Source: Crambe crambe (lineage: Eukaryota > Porifera > Demospongiae > Poecilosclerida > Crambeidae). From it: a DNA stretch of 64,000 bases. Below the pieces are notes generated by a model. The model did no database searches, was not told the origin of the DNA, and saw only the letters and a list, made by a program, of their open reading frames with translations. This document shows, one piece after another, positions 48,731 to 62,211 of this stretch; the first letter of the stretch is position 1; each line of letters begins with the position of its first letter. The stretch lies in contig OZ004583.1 of assembly GCA_963924555.1 (NCBI GenBank), forward strand, positions 8,880,582-8,944,581. The letters run 5' to 3'. The translations under genes and the position numbers were made by a program.

Positions 48731-49792
48731 GGCCTGTCATGCCATATTTGGTCCTGCTAGATTTGGTCCACGAGGACAAGATATGGCAGCCATATTTTGT
48801 CCGATATGGCAGCCATATTTTGTTCTCATGGACCAAATCTGGTTGCAATATTTGGTCCCCTCTTGCCATATTTTGTTCCCCAATAATTATCCCCTTATTT
48901 TTTGTCCAGACCTATTGCAATTTCATCCAGATAGCTAATTACATGTAAGCAGTTATATCTTGCTCAGACAAAATATAACTGCTACATTCTGTCCAGGAGA
49001 CTCTATAATGCTCAGACATTTTTTTATCTGGACGATTATAAATAACAGCTATAGCTATCAGTCAAATCACATGCACATATAAAGTAACTAAGTTTTGCAG
49101 CTGGCTATTTCTGCAATAAATGCAAGGCATTAGCTATCATGTGAGATTCAGTTATTCTACCGATGGCATGTGCAAACTTTATAAGTGAAATTTATTGTAC
49201 AAATATTTTAATTTTAACTTGTACCCTTCACAAAAGACATGGCTAGTTAGCTACTCCACTGAATTCTTGGAACTGAGACAGGATCCACCGCCCCGCAAAA
49301 AAAGCGGGCCTGGGTACGAGACTAGAACCATGTATGAATTCTGAAGACTTCTGCTAATGTATAGCTATTAGAGATATACTTATGTTTGTTGTTGTTGTTG
49401 TTGTTTTGTTGTTTTTGTATGACCCTATTGCATATTGGAAGCTGATATGGCTACTTTATAATTATACAGACAAAATATGGCTGCCGTATGTATTTTGTCC
49501 CACTGGACAATTATGATAACTTGGTCCCCTCCAGATATTAGCTAGAGCACAGATGATAAAAACCAGAGTTGGTATGGAGGGGTTTGAACTTGGTTGAACA
49601 AACTGTTATGATACCCAGAAGACTGCATGCAGTGATCAATAGCTAGTAGCTATATGTATATAGCTAATGCATGCAAAGAGGTCAATCAGGGAAAAGATAG
49701 CACAGTTTTATGAAGAGAGGCTTTGTTCTCAAGAGGACAATTTATGAAAAAATTGCGAATTTTTCCCTGGACCAAATATTTTGTGACAGGCC
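48731..49792. mobile_element. Non-autonomous element with GGCCTGTCA ends
   Basis: GGCCTGTCAtgccATATTTGG at the left is inverted at the right, which reads CCAAATATTTTGTGACAGG and ends in CC. Inside, ATATGGCAGCCATATTTTGT and GGACCAAAT words recur in both orientations (for example 48783, 48804, 49470). About 1.06 kb, no transposase seen. Ends are inferred, target-site duplication not found. Confidence 0.5.
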
Positions 49793-50120
49793 ACAAGCTG
49801 AAATTATCACAAGTATCAAGTGGACAAAATTATGATAACAAATTCGGTCTAGGAGCTGGAACTATCAAACCAGATTTGTATATATAAAAACAAATAACTT
49901 GCATGTTGGTATACTGGTCATCAATGCCAAGAAGATGAAAATTGCACCCATCATAATAACTATAGTATAGTTGTCATCTTGCTCGATAATATAGCTCTTA
50001 TAACTGTAGCTAGTTGTATGGCTATAGTTACGTAGATACTAACAGAATGCACGTGATAGCTAGTCTATACTATACTAGTGAATAAACTCTGCTCACCGTA
50101 AGCCTAAGCCTAAGGTCATT

Positions 50121-50554
50121 CAGGGGGGGTCGGACAAGCTTTTCGCGAAATTGGCTCGCAAAGCTTTGCAAGAATAGGCGCGCAGTAAAGAATGGTTGGA
50201 ATGTAATTAACCTGATGTTTGACAGGCTGTTTCTCCAGCTTTAAGCGTTTGTAGATGATTTTACCTTGGCACAAGAAAGATCTAGTAAGCTAGTTGCTAG
50301 AAAGCAAACCAGTTTTAGCTGGGCTTTGAAATTCAGTTAGCAATTAACTTTTTTCTGAATCTCCAAAACAGGACGGGGATGGATTAGGTTCAGTCGATTT
50401 TCAGAAATCTACCTGTTAGATCTATCTACAGTCCAATTCAAGTTCATTCAAAGCGTACACATCTCGAGGAATAGCAACTTCAAAAAATGTATGAAATTCT
50501 ATGTGAATAAAAAGTGCCTACTCAGCAATAATTGACCTTGTCCGACCCCCCCTG
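50121..50554. mobile_element. 434-bp MITE with 9-bp TSD (Mutator-like)
   Basis: CAGGGGGGGTCGGACAAG at the left is exactly inverted at the right end. AAGGTCATT flanks both sides (50112-50120 and 50555-50563). A 9 bp duplication is typical of Mutator-like (MULE) transposons. Internal sequence is non-coding. Confidence 0.92.
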
Positions 50555-50756
50555 AAGGTCATTAGCTAGCTATGTAGCCAGACCATCTGCGCACTCAAAA
50601 TCATAAATACTGACTAGTTATTCATTATACAGCCACAAAACTATAGTTATCTAGTAGCTAGCTAGCTATGATATTATTATCCACAGTATGACACGTGCAC
50701 TATTATGTGTATTCTTATCAGCTACTAGCCCTAGCTATGAGTATACTTTGTAGCTT

Positions 50757-52344
50757 TTAATAAACAGTTTCATACAAAACTTCAGAATTACTGACATTAT
50801 CAAATTGTTTTCCAACATTGCTGTAACATATATTTTCGGTGAGTTCAATATTCTTTTGTTCAGTGGCATAGCATGGATTCTCCTCCAACCCCACATCAGA
50901 TCCACCAGTGCTGACAGCTATAATAAAAAAAGTACACAAGTTTGAGAGTCAGTCATCTGTCTCCCATGCATAATGCCATTACAGTCTCTCAAGACTAGTA
51001 CATATATCTTGCTATATAGCTACACACTCTATACAAAATGACTGACAACCTCTCTATAATATTATATAGCTATACCTGTTGAATGATAACACTTATAGAC
51101 CAACAAAAAACAAATTATTGGGAAACTGATGATTCCGAAAGCAGCAACTACCAACACACCTATGACTGAACAAAAAAAATAATTATATATAGTTCAAAGG
51201 AAAGGGTATAGCTAGCTATCTTGTGAGAGAAAGAGGTATAGCTAGCTACTAACCTATGCTTATAGTCTTTCTTGAACATATTGAAGCATTGCAATTCACA
51301 ACTGGATCAAAATTGTTGTAAACCAATGTTGAATTTTCAAAAGTAGAATTCCCAAAGTGTATAGGATTACCTATGGAATAAACTGCATGCAATCATAACT
51401 TTTGACTGCAGAGAGAAGTGACTTACTTGGTGTTAAAAGATAAGTAGTGATATCTTCTGTTGTTCCTGAAATAATGTTATTATTATTATAAATAAGAAAC
51501 TGTATACTTTCATACCAGGTCCTGGAAATACAATAAGAACAGCCACAGAACTCTTGATGTTAGCAATTTGACATTGATACTTGGTCAAGTTTAATGATAG
51601 ATTAACATTAGTCACCAACAATGTCTGGTTTCTATAAAAGTGTTCACTGGGTAACTCATCGATTGAATACACAGTGTTATTTATCTTCCAAAGAGGAATA
51701 TTTGAAGTACCCACAAAGAAACAGGGGAATTCTGCAGCACTTCCTTCAATAACTGACGTATCTTCTGGCCCTTCAATTATCCTCACACCTCCTGCAGGAA
51801 TGAGAGGAATAATACTATAGAATGGTATCTTTATTATAAGCAATAAATAGAGTCATGAATAAGCTAACAAAAAACAACAACAACAACAAAAACAACTAGC
51901 TATAATTTCTTTACCTGCATGTACAACTAGTCTTATTTCTGGTCCTAATATTAGAACACCATGGCTGAAAAAAACACACTGATAAGTCGATCCATTATCA
52001 CTCTGCTTCACTGGAGAGATTTTAAGGTTCTGATTTGTAATTTTGTGCCTTGGTGGCAATTCATCTTGTCTCAAAGGTTGACCTCGATTTATTTTCCAAT
52101 GTGGTACAAATCTCCCTGTTTGATTACAAAGACACTCAATTATGGCAGTATTATTGACTTCAACTGTTGTCATCTCAGAGCCATGTGGATAGCAAGTTGG
52201 TTGAGTCACTAGAGGCAAAAAATCAGAAATGCAGTTTCTGTAAGAGCATGTATATACAGGTCTAGTTTAATGAGAATGTTTTAACTTACATGACTTCGTA
52301 GCAAATCCTGTGATCATACAGATAATGCTTGTTATCATGATCAT
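50757..52344 (-). CDS. Two-Ig receptor with ENxCY and ITIM-like tail (group I)
   Basis: Inferred exons: 52344-52290 (signal MIMITSIICMITGFATKS), 52208-51915 (Ig1; PHWKINRGQPLRQDELP, STYQC), 51791-51516 (Ig2; EFPCFF, PLWKIN, KYQC; 276 nt), 51465-51427 and 51370-51254 (stalk, with N-glycosylation sites and Cys), 51159-51076 (transmembrane VLVVAAFGIISFPIICFLLV) and 50917-50757 (tail). All junctions are phase 1; 341 residues. The tail carries ENPCYATE and ENICYSNV and ends VLYETVY, fitting the ITIM pattern. Parent of the decayed copy at 27.6-28.1 kb. A predicted inhibitory or NPxY-adaptor receptor; ligand unknown. Confidence 0.87.
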
Positions 52345-55300
52345 AGTGTTGTTAATATCTTGACATATGTAACTCTGAGAAATGAAAAAGAACTCATTCA
52401 CTAGCTATAACAGAGCTGATTATTGTGAAAGTTAGCTACTGAAATTTCAATATGCCACACAAAATCTCATTCCAGTTCCAAACAAGCTTAATATTCTACA
52501 CGAATTGTGATCTCCAAAGCAGAGAACTCTCTCCATGAACTGCTATGAATCACTTCTAAGAGCTATAGCTATCATAAATATATCAAGCATGAGCTTATTG
52601 TGCAACTCCACAACCAGTGTGCACAGAAAATATTGCTATCTTATAATTACCTCTGAGGATTCAAACTGATAATATCATGCAAGCAGCAGTCCTGGATCGC
52701 AGATGTTCACATTCTGAGACACTTTTCTTTTGTCATCTATTGATAGCCACTGATTTTAACAAAAATAAATTAACCTTAATTAACTTGTTTTTCCAAACAT
52801 AATTGTGATTGTATCCCCTGAGGGAGGCTGAGCACCAGGCCGAAACGTCAGATGTGAAAAGGCTATAGTAGCTATCTAGAAAATTTTTACATTACATATT
52901 TGTCAGGCCTGGGCCTGCACCTCTATGATCAATATTATTTAGACTTATAAGGCAATACTTAATTGCATTCATACTAACTGACAAATTCCAGACAATGCAT
53001 GCAGTTATGCACACAGTCAATGTGTATTATGAGGAATCATGCAGCCCTAGAATGGGAATAGGACTGATTGATTTAGCTAACCTTATCATGTATGTGAATT
53101 TCTGCTGGGCAAGAGTCATAGCTACTTGTCACCTCTGACCTCCACCAAGCATGAGAATTTGACCCACCAGTAAAGCACACACCACCCAGGCCCTAGTGAA
53201 GACTGGATGAGGGTAACTTTATACAGGTATAGGAGCACAGGCTGCAAATTTAGGTTTCAGGCGATGATGTCTCATGAATGGGCCCCGGTCCAGTGAACCT
53301 TTATCCGGAGCTTTTTGCCACATTCATAGCTAATGGCTTCCGCTGCTTCTACTGCATCATAGCTAGCTACTTGTTTAACCAAGAAGTAAAGGGGTCAGGA
53401 CCATCCATTGCTATAATCATAAAGACCGTAACTGATATAAAGCACTAGCTGTTCACACATGCACCTAGCCTTGTAGCTACCCAGGCCCCACTTTTTTGCA
53501 CACTGCTCTATAAAAAAAGGGGATGAGGCTATCACACTATGCCATTCCTACATATGCTCCATAACCTTTTCTTTTATTAGCTGTTAGCTACCTGTTAATG
53601 GTCTCTCATGATTAGCTAATTTTCCCGACCCAACAAGCACACTCACCATTGACATACATAATTATTCATAACAAGTAGTCATTTTGTAATCTAGGAATTG
53701 GTATATGTGATTTTGTGTAGCATTCTTTGTGATGAATCCGCTTAGAATAATTATAAAGGAAAAAATATTTATTCTAAATAAAAAAGGCAAGATGGGATGG
53801 CTAATGTGTGTGGTCCAAAAAAGTTCAGCAACAAGAGAGTCAAATAACCCCTTACCCATCACTAACTACGAGCTAACTATTCCCCTTTATATCTCATCTT
53901 GGCCTGTCATGGGAGTGAAGTAGGTATAGTTATAGCTCGTAGTTTTGGTAATATTGGTGATGGGTAAGGGGTTACTTGACTGACGTTCACCACAACAGGA
54001 TAGATACACCAAAGTGTTATATTCTTCAGTAACTTAATATGTGATAGAAGGTTTGGACCTGATTGATATAATTAGTCGATCAATTCAGTGCACCATGGCT
54101 TTCCTTTAACTTTCCCATCAAATTATGGAGGAGACAATTAATTACATACCGGATGGAAATGGAGTTTTGTGCAATATCCATTCTTCATCAGCTCCTCAAC
54201 AAATTCTTACTACCAACTTAATGCATCTATTGAGTGGCTATTATTATCAATAATGAGTATAAGCATCGATTTTTTTATATAGCTACTTATACTCAATTTT
54301 TTGAAGCACCAGGAACAAAAGTATATCTATGTACCCATATACCACCAACTTCACATGAGTTCATTTGGCCTGGAAATGGCCTACATTCTGTCCATAGGTG
54401 ATCCCTAGGATTTTATTAGCACTTCTCAATCCACTCCCCATCATATCAAGATCCTCTTTCTCCAATTCAGGAGGCACTAGGCAGACAGTGTTTCCTGCAA
54501 AGACACATTAGTAGCAATACGAAAATGTATCTAGAATAAATTGGTCAGTTTGATTATTAAATTTTTGTAATGGGAACTCACTCTTACTCCGTAGTTAGTG
54601 CCAAGGGTGCCTGTCACTCTCACATGATTAGCTACCAATCACCTCTCCATCACAATACACTAGCAGTGTGGGACTCTCTCTTTCTGTATAATTCATTATC
54701 ACAGACAACAACACTTCCCATTGCTCCCTCATTTAATATGAGAGTATGTACATGTAATTCATACCAAGTATAAAATCCTGTAAGGCCAAGGTATGAGCTG
54801 CCTCTATGATTAAAATAATTATTAAGTTTTCAATTAAGACTTATTAGGCAATATATAATTGCATTCATGCTAACTCCAGACATGTGATGAATATTATTAT
54901 TGCATGCAGAGACTCACACATAGTCAATGTATATAGCTGCAGGAATGAACACAAGAGTGCAACAGTGGCGTAAGGAATGAGTATGGGAATCAGCCCTGGA
55001 ATAGGAATGGGACTGATTGACTCACCTGGTACCTCGCTGATGATGAGAATAACTCATGCTGGGTACCAAACTCATCTTGTTCTGTAGCTAATGAGAGTTT
55101 GACCCACCAGTAAAGCACTCACCATCCTATATAGCCTCGTCCTCAGGCTCTGGGGACGAGGCTATCACCATCCTAACAGTGGATGTGTCTTTATACAGGG
55201 ATGGGATCACAGCCATATCATTACAACTTCTTGTGCAATTAATACGTGTTCACTAATCTGCACTTAATTTCTTCCCTTATAGCTACTAAGCACTACTGAC

Positions 55301-58134
55301 TCTATTGGCACCAATTAACTTAAATTCTGTAGGTACAGGTTGACCACTGAGGAAGCTATTGTTGGGATAGTGATAGGAATCGTAATAATACTGGCAGTGA
55401 TATTGTCACTGATTATTGTACATCAACTTATAATAGCTAGTATAGTCACGAACAAAAAAAACAAAAAACAAAAAAAGAAGTGAAGAAGAAGAAGATGAGT
55501 GTGATAATTTAACATTGTGTTTTGCTATGCTAGCTAATATGATTTTCACAATACAATTCTACAGGATGCACATGAAGAAAGAATAAATAAAAGAATAAAA
55601 GAATAAGGCATGCATAAAATCCTAAGGAAGGATTTATCAAGTTTGAGGTACACTGTAATGAATTAGCTATACATATTAACCATAGCAACCTGTCAAGGGA
55701 TGAAAATATATGTTTGCCCTCTAATCCAGCACCTGCATGATCTCCTCTATCCAATGCTAATTATGGTCACTTGTGTTGTCCATTCTAAAGGCCACCACTA
55801 GCTATAGTTGTCAAGTAGTGACTAGTAATATACATAAGTCACTACTGGTTCCAAATTATTTTTTTCAACTAGCTAGCCTCATTACAGACAAACAATCTAT
55901 GTATTCACTTAAACACAATGCAAGTGATATGGCATGATGCTACAGCTACAAATCTCTGTTATTATAATGAATGTTGAACCCATTGCATTCCACTACTTCA
56001 AGATTGTATTGAACTCTAGGAGAATTAACAATGATGATTATCATTAGGCACTGCTATTCATCACCTGCTACACGAAGTTTCATTCCGATTCCTAGCTAGC
56101 TAACTAGTTATCATTGTATAAAGACATTCATAATTCTTACTCATAGAAGTCATAGCATGCCAATGCACCAGTCAAGCTTGTGTGGATGCACTGGACAGAA
56201 TAATGAGCCCATGTGCAGACTGTGGAAATTAGAGACTCTCGAACACACACCTTATTTGCCTACTACACTGCATAAATCCATTGTTAACCATACACTTCGT
56301 ATACACCTCGTGTAATTTATATTTGTACTCCTATCCATGCTACTGGATAATAAAGGTGTACATCAAGATGATAATGAAGACCAATGGTGAAGGGTTGTGC
56401 TGCAAGATTCTGTTCATGTATGCATGGGTTTGATGGTGAAATAGCCATCCATTCTCAGTGATAGAGGAAATTAACAATATACATAAGCTTTAATCTACTA
56501 TAAGAGAAGAAAGCCCTCTTCAATTTTTTCTTTTTTAGTGCTAAAATTTTTCATATGTACCTATCATGTAACATAGCCACTTGTAGAAACTTTATATTTC
56601 ATATATAGCTACTGACCAGCTCATACAATTGAGAGTCACTTATTAGCAATTTTGAAGCATAATATAAGTTGACAGAGATTTGTGGTGATATAAGTTTTGT
56701 GTAATATAAATTCCTCTGGAAAAACTGATGTCAATCTGATTATTGAAAACATCATCAAAAAAGATAACTGAACATAATAATGATTATTCTCAAATGAAAA
56801 TCACCTACACACATAACTAGCTAGTTAGCTACACACATAATAATCATGTAAACAATGCTACATTCATGCTTGAATTGAAGATTAATATTGGAGGTACAGC
56901 TATTTCTGGTCACACCAAAGGATAAGCAACCACCAAATTAATGTAACAGTTTTACACTTCTCACTGTGCTGAGGTCACACTGCATACAAGTCTGACTATT
57001 ACATACATTATTGTGTGAATGAAGGTCTAAGAAATGATAATAGCTTTCATGAATAAACCATAGCAGCATTAGCTTACTAGCTATAGTGTACACATCACAT
57101 CAAGAGTGTACATCTGCCACTCTGAAAGAGTGATAAACTCTGCTACTTGGAGAACCCACCATATCACTTTGGAAATGAGCTAGGGGAGGAAGGTGTCAGT
57201 GGGAGATATCATCAGGTCTCAAATTCCAGACCTTTGATCAGATTCAGCCGACTGATGAATAATCATAGCTAGTTAGATAAGATAACCAACTTATACCAAG
57301 CTGTCTAGATAATATCATACATTAGCTACAAGCATACACTCCCTTCACTGCATCCTCCCTTAATGAACATACGTAGCTATGTAGCTAATATGCACATTTT
57401 ATGCATACAGTGAAAGATCAATCCATATGACACAAATTTTTGCTACCCTTAACCCTTGGATGTGATCATCATCATTGCAACGATTCATTTATGATGCCAC
57501 CTGTAACAAAATGATTTTCCATCAATGAGATAATTTAAAAGATGGGACAGGGAGACTATATGCACATGGCTACAGCATACATGCTATAGTTTACCAGGAT
57601 TCAAGCTAAAATCATGGATTCAGTAGATTGGAATGTTATAATGTTACTGGTAGCTATATTCATCACCTGATACATAAAGTCTCATTCTGATTCCTAGCTA
57701 GCTATTCATGATCATGCATGGCTAAAGCTATAGATGCACAACATTCATAGAAGTCATCATAGCATGCCAAATTTGTGTGGATGCACTGGACAGAATAATA
57801 TTCAGACTGGGGAAATAAAAAATGTGTCCAACTTGTTTGTAGTGAGCAGATCTCAAATAGGGATAATTGGTAATCACATTAGATAAGTGAGAGACAAAAT
57901 TAGCAGAGTTGTGATTACACCTTAAGTTACCCCTCTCCTAATAATTATAGGAAAAGGAATTAATCATAAGTGTATGTCCACTGATTCCACTCCTCTTCTC
58001 CACTCTTTTTCTTAGCTATTTTATGAGTGGAAAACCTGATGTCACTCTTGCAGTTTATTATTATCTTGTGAATACACACATTCTCAAAGAATAATCATCC
58101 ATACATACATTTATTCATACCAATTTTAGCTAGC
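52345..58134. other. Long intergenic region of diverged segmental duplicates
   Basis: 52650-53750 is the counterpart of 28130-29530. 54060-54870 resembles 42240-42890, and 55890-55990 resembles 37520-37640. 56040-56960 and 57650-58060 are two further copies of the 3' flank of the 44.2 kb gene, suggesting that complete group III genes were once present and deleted. A degenerate hammerhead-like motif (CTGAGGGAGGCTGAGC, then CAGGCCGAAACGTC) is at 52818-52850. A hairpin CCTCGTCC...GGACGAGG is near 55136-55162. Apart from an orphan exon at 55331 no coding sequence was recognised. Confidence 0.6.
55331..55483 (+). pseudogene. Orphan transmembrane exon on the plus strand
   Basis: After a TAG acceptor the phase-2 frame reads LTTEEAIVGIVIGIVIILAV and on into LSLIIVHQL, then a lysine-rich end NKKNKKQ and stop. 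This resembles the final exon of the group III gene at 58.1 kb (EEKIIVGSVVGGIVIIAAAV then Lys/Arg-rich). No matching extracellular exon was found upstream on this strand, so it is probably a relic left by an inverted duplication. Confidence 0.55.
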
Positions 58135-61100
58135 TTATTGATTAGGATAGTTCACGAAATTAATTATCCCTCTTCTTCTCCTCTTCTTGTAAGTACAACA
58201 CCCGATCATGATACATGTAATTACAGCTGCTGCTATTATTACTATTCCACCTACTACACTTCCAACTATTATTTTTTCTTCAAGGGAGATTGTAGGGATT
58301 GTAGATGGATCTGCACAGTAACAATACATTATGTAAACAATGTTACATTCATACATGAAGATCAATTTTGGATTGGAGGTACAGCTATTTCTGGTCACAT
58401 CAATTGAGGGATAAGCAACCACCAAATTAATGTAACAGTTTAATATCATACAATAGGATGATACAAATAATTTCATAACAAGGCCACCTCCTAGAGAGGT
58501 TATAGCCTATTCCTTGGGGGTATTGTATTGGAACACCAGCATTTTTTGATAAATCTATAGTCCTGGGGCATATAGCTGCTAAACCTATGTACATATATAG
58601 TATAGATCGTGCACTATAGTCTTACTATAGAAAATAATTATAACTCTGTTTTCTTACCCTCTTTGCTTAGAGTGTATTCAGTCACATTTGATGTCCCAAT
58701 TGAATTATCAGCTGAAACGAACACTTTTATTGTATCATTGTGTTCAAGGAGGTCACTGACATTATGGCACTGAGTGATTGTATCATTAATACGGGAATAC
58801 ACTTCATTTTCAAGATGCTGAACTTTATCATCGGTCACATTAACATAGTAGTGTTGAACTGGATGGCGTGGACTTGAGTAAGCATCAAAACAGACGAAAG
58901 AATAATTGTTTGCAGGAGAATACACAGTTGGTGCACTTGGTGGTCCTGCAGAATTTAAAAGTACGATATCAAAAAGTACGACATCATAGTCTATGGCTGC
59001 ATGGCAGTGGAACTATTAAGAAAAAGAATATGCATAGCTATAATATGGCTACATAACTAGTTAGTTATTTATTAGTTACCATCTATAATAATCTCATGTG
59101 ATGACAGTATGGAGTGAATGTAGCAATCTGATGGACACAGATCTTGTACACACTCAAAGAAAATGGAGGTGTTGTTCATTTCCAGGCTTAGGTTAGTAAA
59201 ACAGACTTCATTGTTGACAATTTTGGCTGAAATACTTGAATCACAGTCCTCCATGCATGTAGAAAATGGATAAAAGGAATCTTCATATGGTCCACATATG
59301 CAGCTATGAGTGTTAGCCATGGTTTGAGGCCAAATAATGTAAATAGGAGCACAGGACTGCTCAGGAACTGGAAAGCATATATCTTGTTTCGGCACAGTGT
59401 AACTGATGTTGAAGATGTGAGAATCTACCAACATAAAAAATAATGTTAACCAGTAACTTTTCATACCAGCATGGCTCTCATGCTAACAAGACTTGCTCTC
59501 TATTTGGGATTAAACAAGGAGGGGAAAAAAATGGGGGTTTATCTTATCCTACCAGTTAAAAATTGGATAGCCAGGACCTAAATAAACACTTACAGAGGAG
59601 CTACCATTAGGGCAACTGCCCAGTAAAATTAGTATGACTGAAAATGGGTGTGGTCAGCAAAAAGTGTATTTATGTTTTTCACTTTTAGCTGATCATGGAG
59701 CTTGAGAGCTAGAGATGATCAGATATGTTTATTTTGTTGTTAAATAATTATTTTGTACACTTGTACATGTAAGAAAATTATTCACAACAAAAAAGTGTAG
59801 CTAATTGGTTATTAACATGAACACACGAATATTAATTCTATTACATGACTTGAAATATTAACGAATTAGGTAAAAGGCAGCCAAACCCAAGGCTTAGTCT
59901 ATACCTAAACTATGCTAATTTCTATTAGACATGCACTTACATGCACTTGATCTAAGCAAGTGTCTAAGTCAGGGGAGTAGCTAGGATTTATGATTTGGTG
60001 GGGCAAATGACCTACCAACACATACCATCGAAGTAGTAAAATGTTGCTTCAGTTCTCTCTGAAGTGCATGCTTCGTTGAAATTATTCACTGCAAATACTT
60101 CAAAGTAAAAACCTTGCAATTCTTGTGCTGGTATTATGATATAGTTTTTAGTTGTAAAATTGAACGATCTATCTGGATGTGTCAGATTATCTGTTGCTAT
60201 TTGGGAGTACGTAAATCTTTTCACAATAGATTGCACACAACTTATGTCATATCGCTTCAAAGTTATATTTATATAGCTCTCCTTGAATTTCAAGTCGATA
60301 TAATTCCTTCTCACAAGTGACCCTGTATGAAACAAAACACAACAATATCAATCTGCTCGTTAGCTACATAATTTTATGTAGAATAATAATGAACATGCTG
60401 AGTATGCAGTATCTCAAACTATATACCAACTGTCAATAGCTAATTACTTATTTCCAGTTATTCAGCAAGCAAGCAAGCTGACTCTCAGGTCTAGGTACAC
60501 CCCTAGGTATAGTGTCGTGCATGCGCAGCACTCCAATTATAATGATATCTAGCTATAGCCTTTTGGATATGGTAGGCGCTAGGGTAATATAAGTGCCTTA
60601 TTCTTTATTAGTCTGGCTTATGAGTATCAACTATAAAAGCCTATAAGAATACTTGCTCGCTTGCTGACATTGCCCTAGTTAATTATTTGTCCGTCAAGAT
60701 CACCAAAATATTTACTGAGTGAATTATAAGAAAGAGCTATTGATGTTAGGCATAAAATAACAGTTTACCTTTCACATCTAAAGTGGAATTCACTATTAGT
60801 TTTACTTCACCTCCAGCTGGACTATCAGGAACATTGAAAATACATTGGTAAGTCGTACTATTGTCACTTTGTTCCACTTTAATTACAAGATCCTGATCTT
60901 TAACTTTTAGCCTTGAAGGCAGTTCATCATATCTGAGAGGTTGAGAACCATTTATCTTCCATTGTGGCAAATTATTTTCTGTATTATTGCAGCGACATGA
61001 AATTGCTACTCGATCACCCAACTGTGCATGCTTTATTCCATCAGTAGAGTTGCATTGTGGCTGAGAAACTAAAAAAAAGAATTATAATATTATTTTAGTA

Positions 61101-61607
61101 GTTCCCAATAAGGCTGATGATCAAATCACAAATCACACAAAGCCATGAGACTGATGGTGAAATGCCAATGCTTAGCTACTAGTTTTAAAGAATGGACTTA
61201 GATCACATGGCTCCAAAATATTCAAAGCTATGGAGCTACAAGTTAAAGAATTAGGCATGAGTTTGACCTAGCTAGCTCTGTGTACAATTTTATTTGTAGC
61301 AACTGTCACCATGTAGCTATATAAATGTGCTTTGAAATTCTCTACCTTCGAGGTAGCTATCTAGCTTCCACCAAATACTAAATGTGAAGGGAGTCTGATG
61401 AAAATCACAGTTTCTACATAAAGCGGTCATCAAGGTAATAAACACAGGCCTACTACGCATGCGCCAATATTAACTACTATGCATGGCTAGGCTGCGCTGC
61501 ACAGTTGTCTGCGACCTCGTTAAGATTAGATCACATATAAACTCACTTGCTGCACTGATAATCAATAAAAAGATGATTATCGCTATCTCGATCCGTCTCT
61601 CGATCAT
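58135..61607 (-). CDS. Ig-FN3-Ig-like-FN3 transmembrane receptor (group III)
   Basis: Inferred exons: 61607-61547 (signal MIERRIEIAIIIFLLIISAA; an in-frame ATG 21 bp upstream is also possible), 61068-60769 (Ig; AISCRC, PQWKINGSQPLRYDELP, TTYQC), 60322-60026 (FN3-like), 59424-59080 (Cys-rich Ig-like; ICFPVP, SCICGPYED, FFECVQDLC), 58945-58658 (FN3, SADNSIGTSN) and 58310-58135 (transmembrane IVGSVVGGIVIIAAAVITC, tail KKRRRRG to NYPNQ). All phase 1; 488 residues. In the Cys-rich module the F-strand Cys is present (FFEC), supporting that this module is an Ig derivative. The tail is short, with no ITIM. Paralog of the 44.2-47.7 kb gene. Confidence 0.85.
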
Positions 61608-61907
61608 GAAAAATTCCTCCCGCCGCATCCGTAATTTGTCCGCCCTACAATTACAAGACGTTTGCATAGCTAGGTAGCTATCTCTCGACAAAAATTCGCT
61701 TCGATTCTTTTGGTGGTATCTTCCGAGCTATCTACCTTTACTTCAAGGGGACAAGACGGTACGGCAGCATTGACACAAATCCGCGATCTAGACGGAAGAG
61801 GATAATCGCAAACTGCGCATAGACTTATATAGCATGCAGGCTCTAAAATTATGCGGAGAATTTGTCCGCCTCCGCAAAACTTATATAGCTAAATATGGCG
61901 CATGCTC

Positions 61908-62211
<304 letters not shown>

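Larger units (their letters stand above)
47661..50756. other. Intergenic region with several foldback elements
   Basis: Contains a foldback at 48122-48248, an inverted-repeat-bounded segment at 48731-49792, a MITE at 50121-50554, a GTTGTTGTT repeat at about 49385-49410 and short tandem GACTGCATGCAGCATAT units at about 48468-48500. No coding exon was recognised. Confidence 0.6.

Noticed and set aside
48684-48948. 84-codon ORF with repeated FGP/MAAIF words
   Set aside because: Produced by inverted and direct repeats of a putative transposable element.
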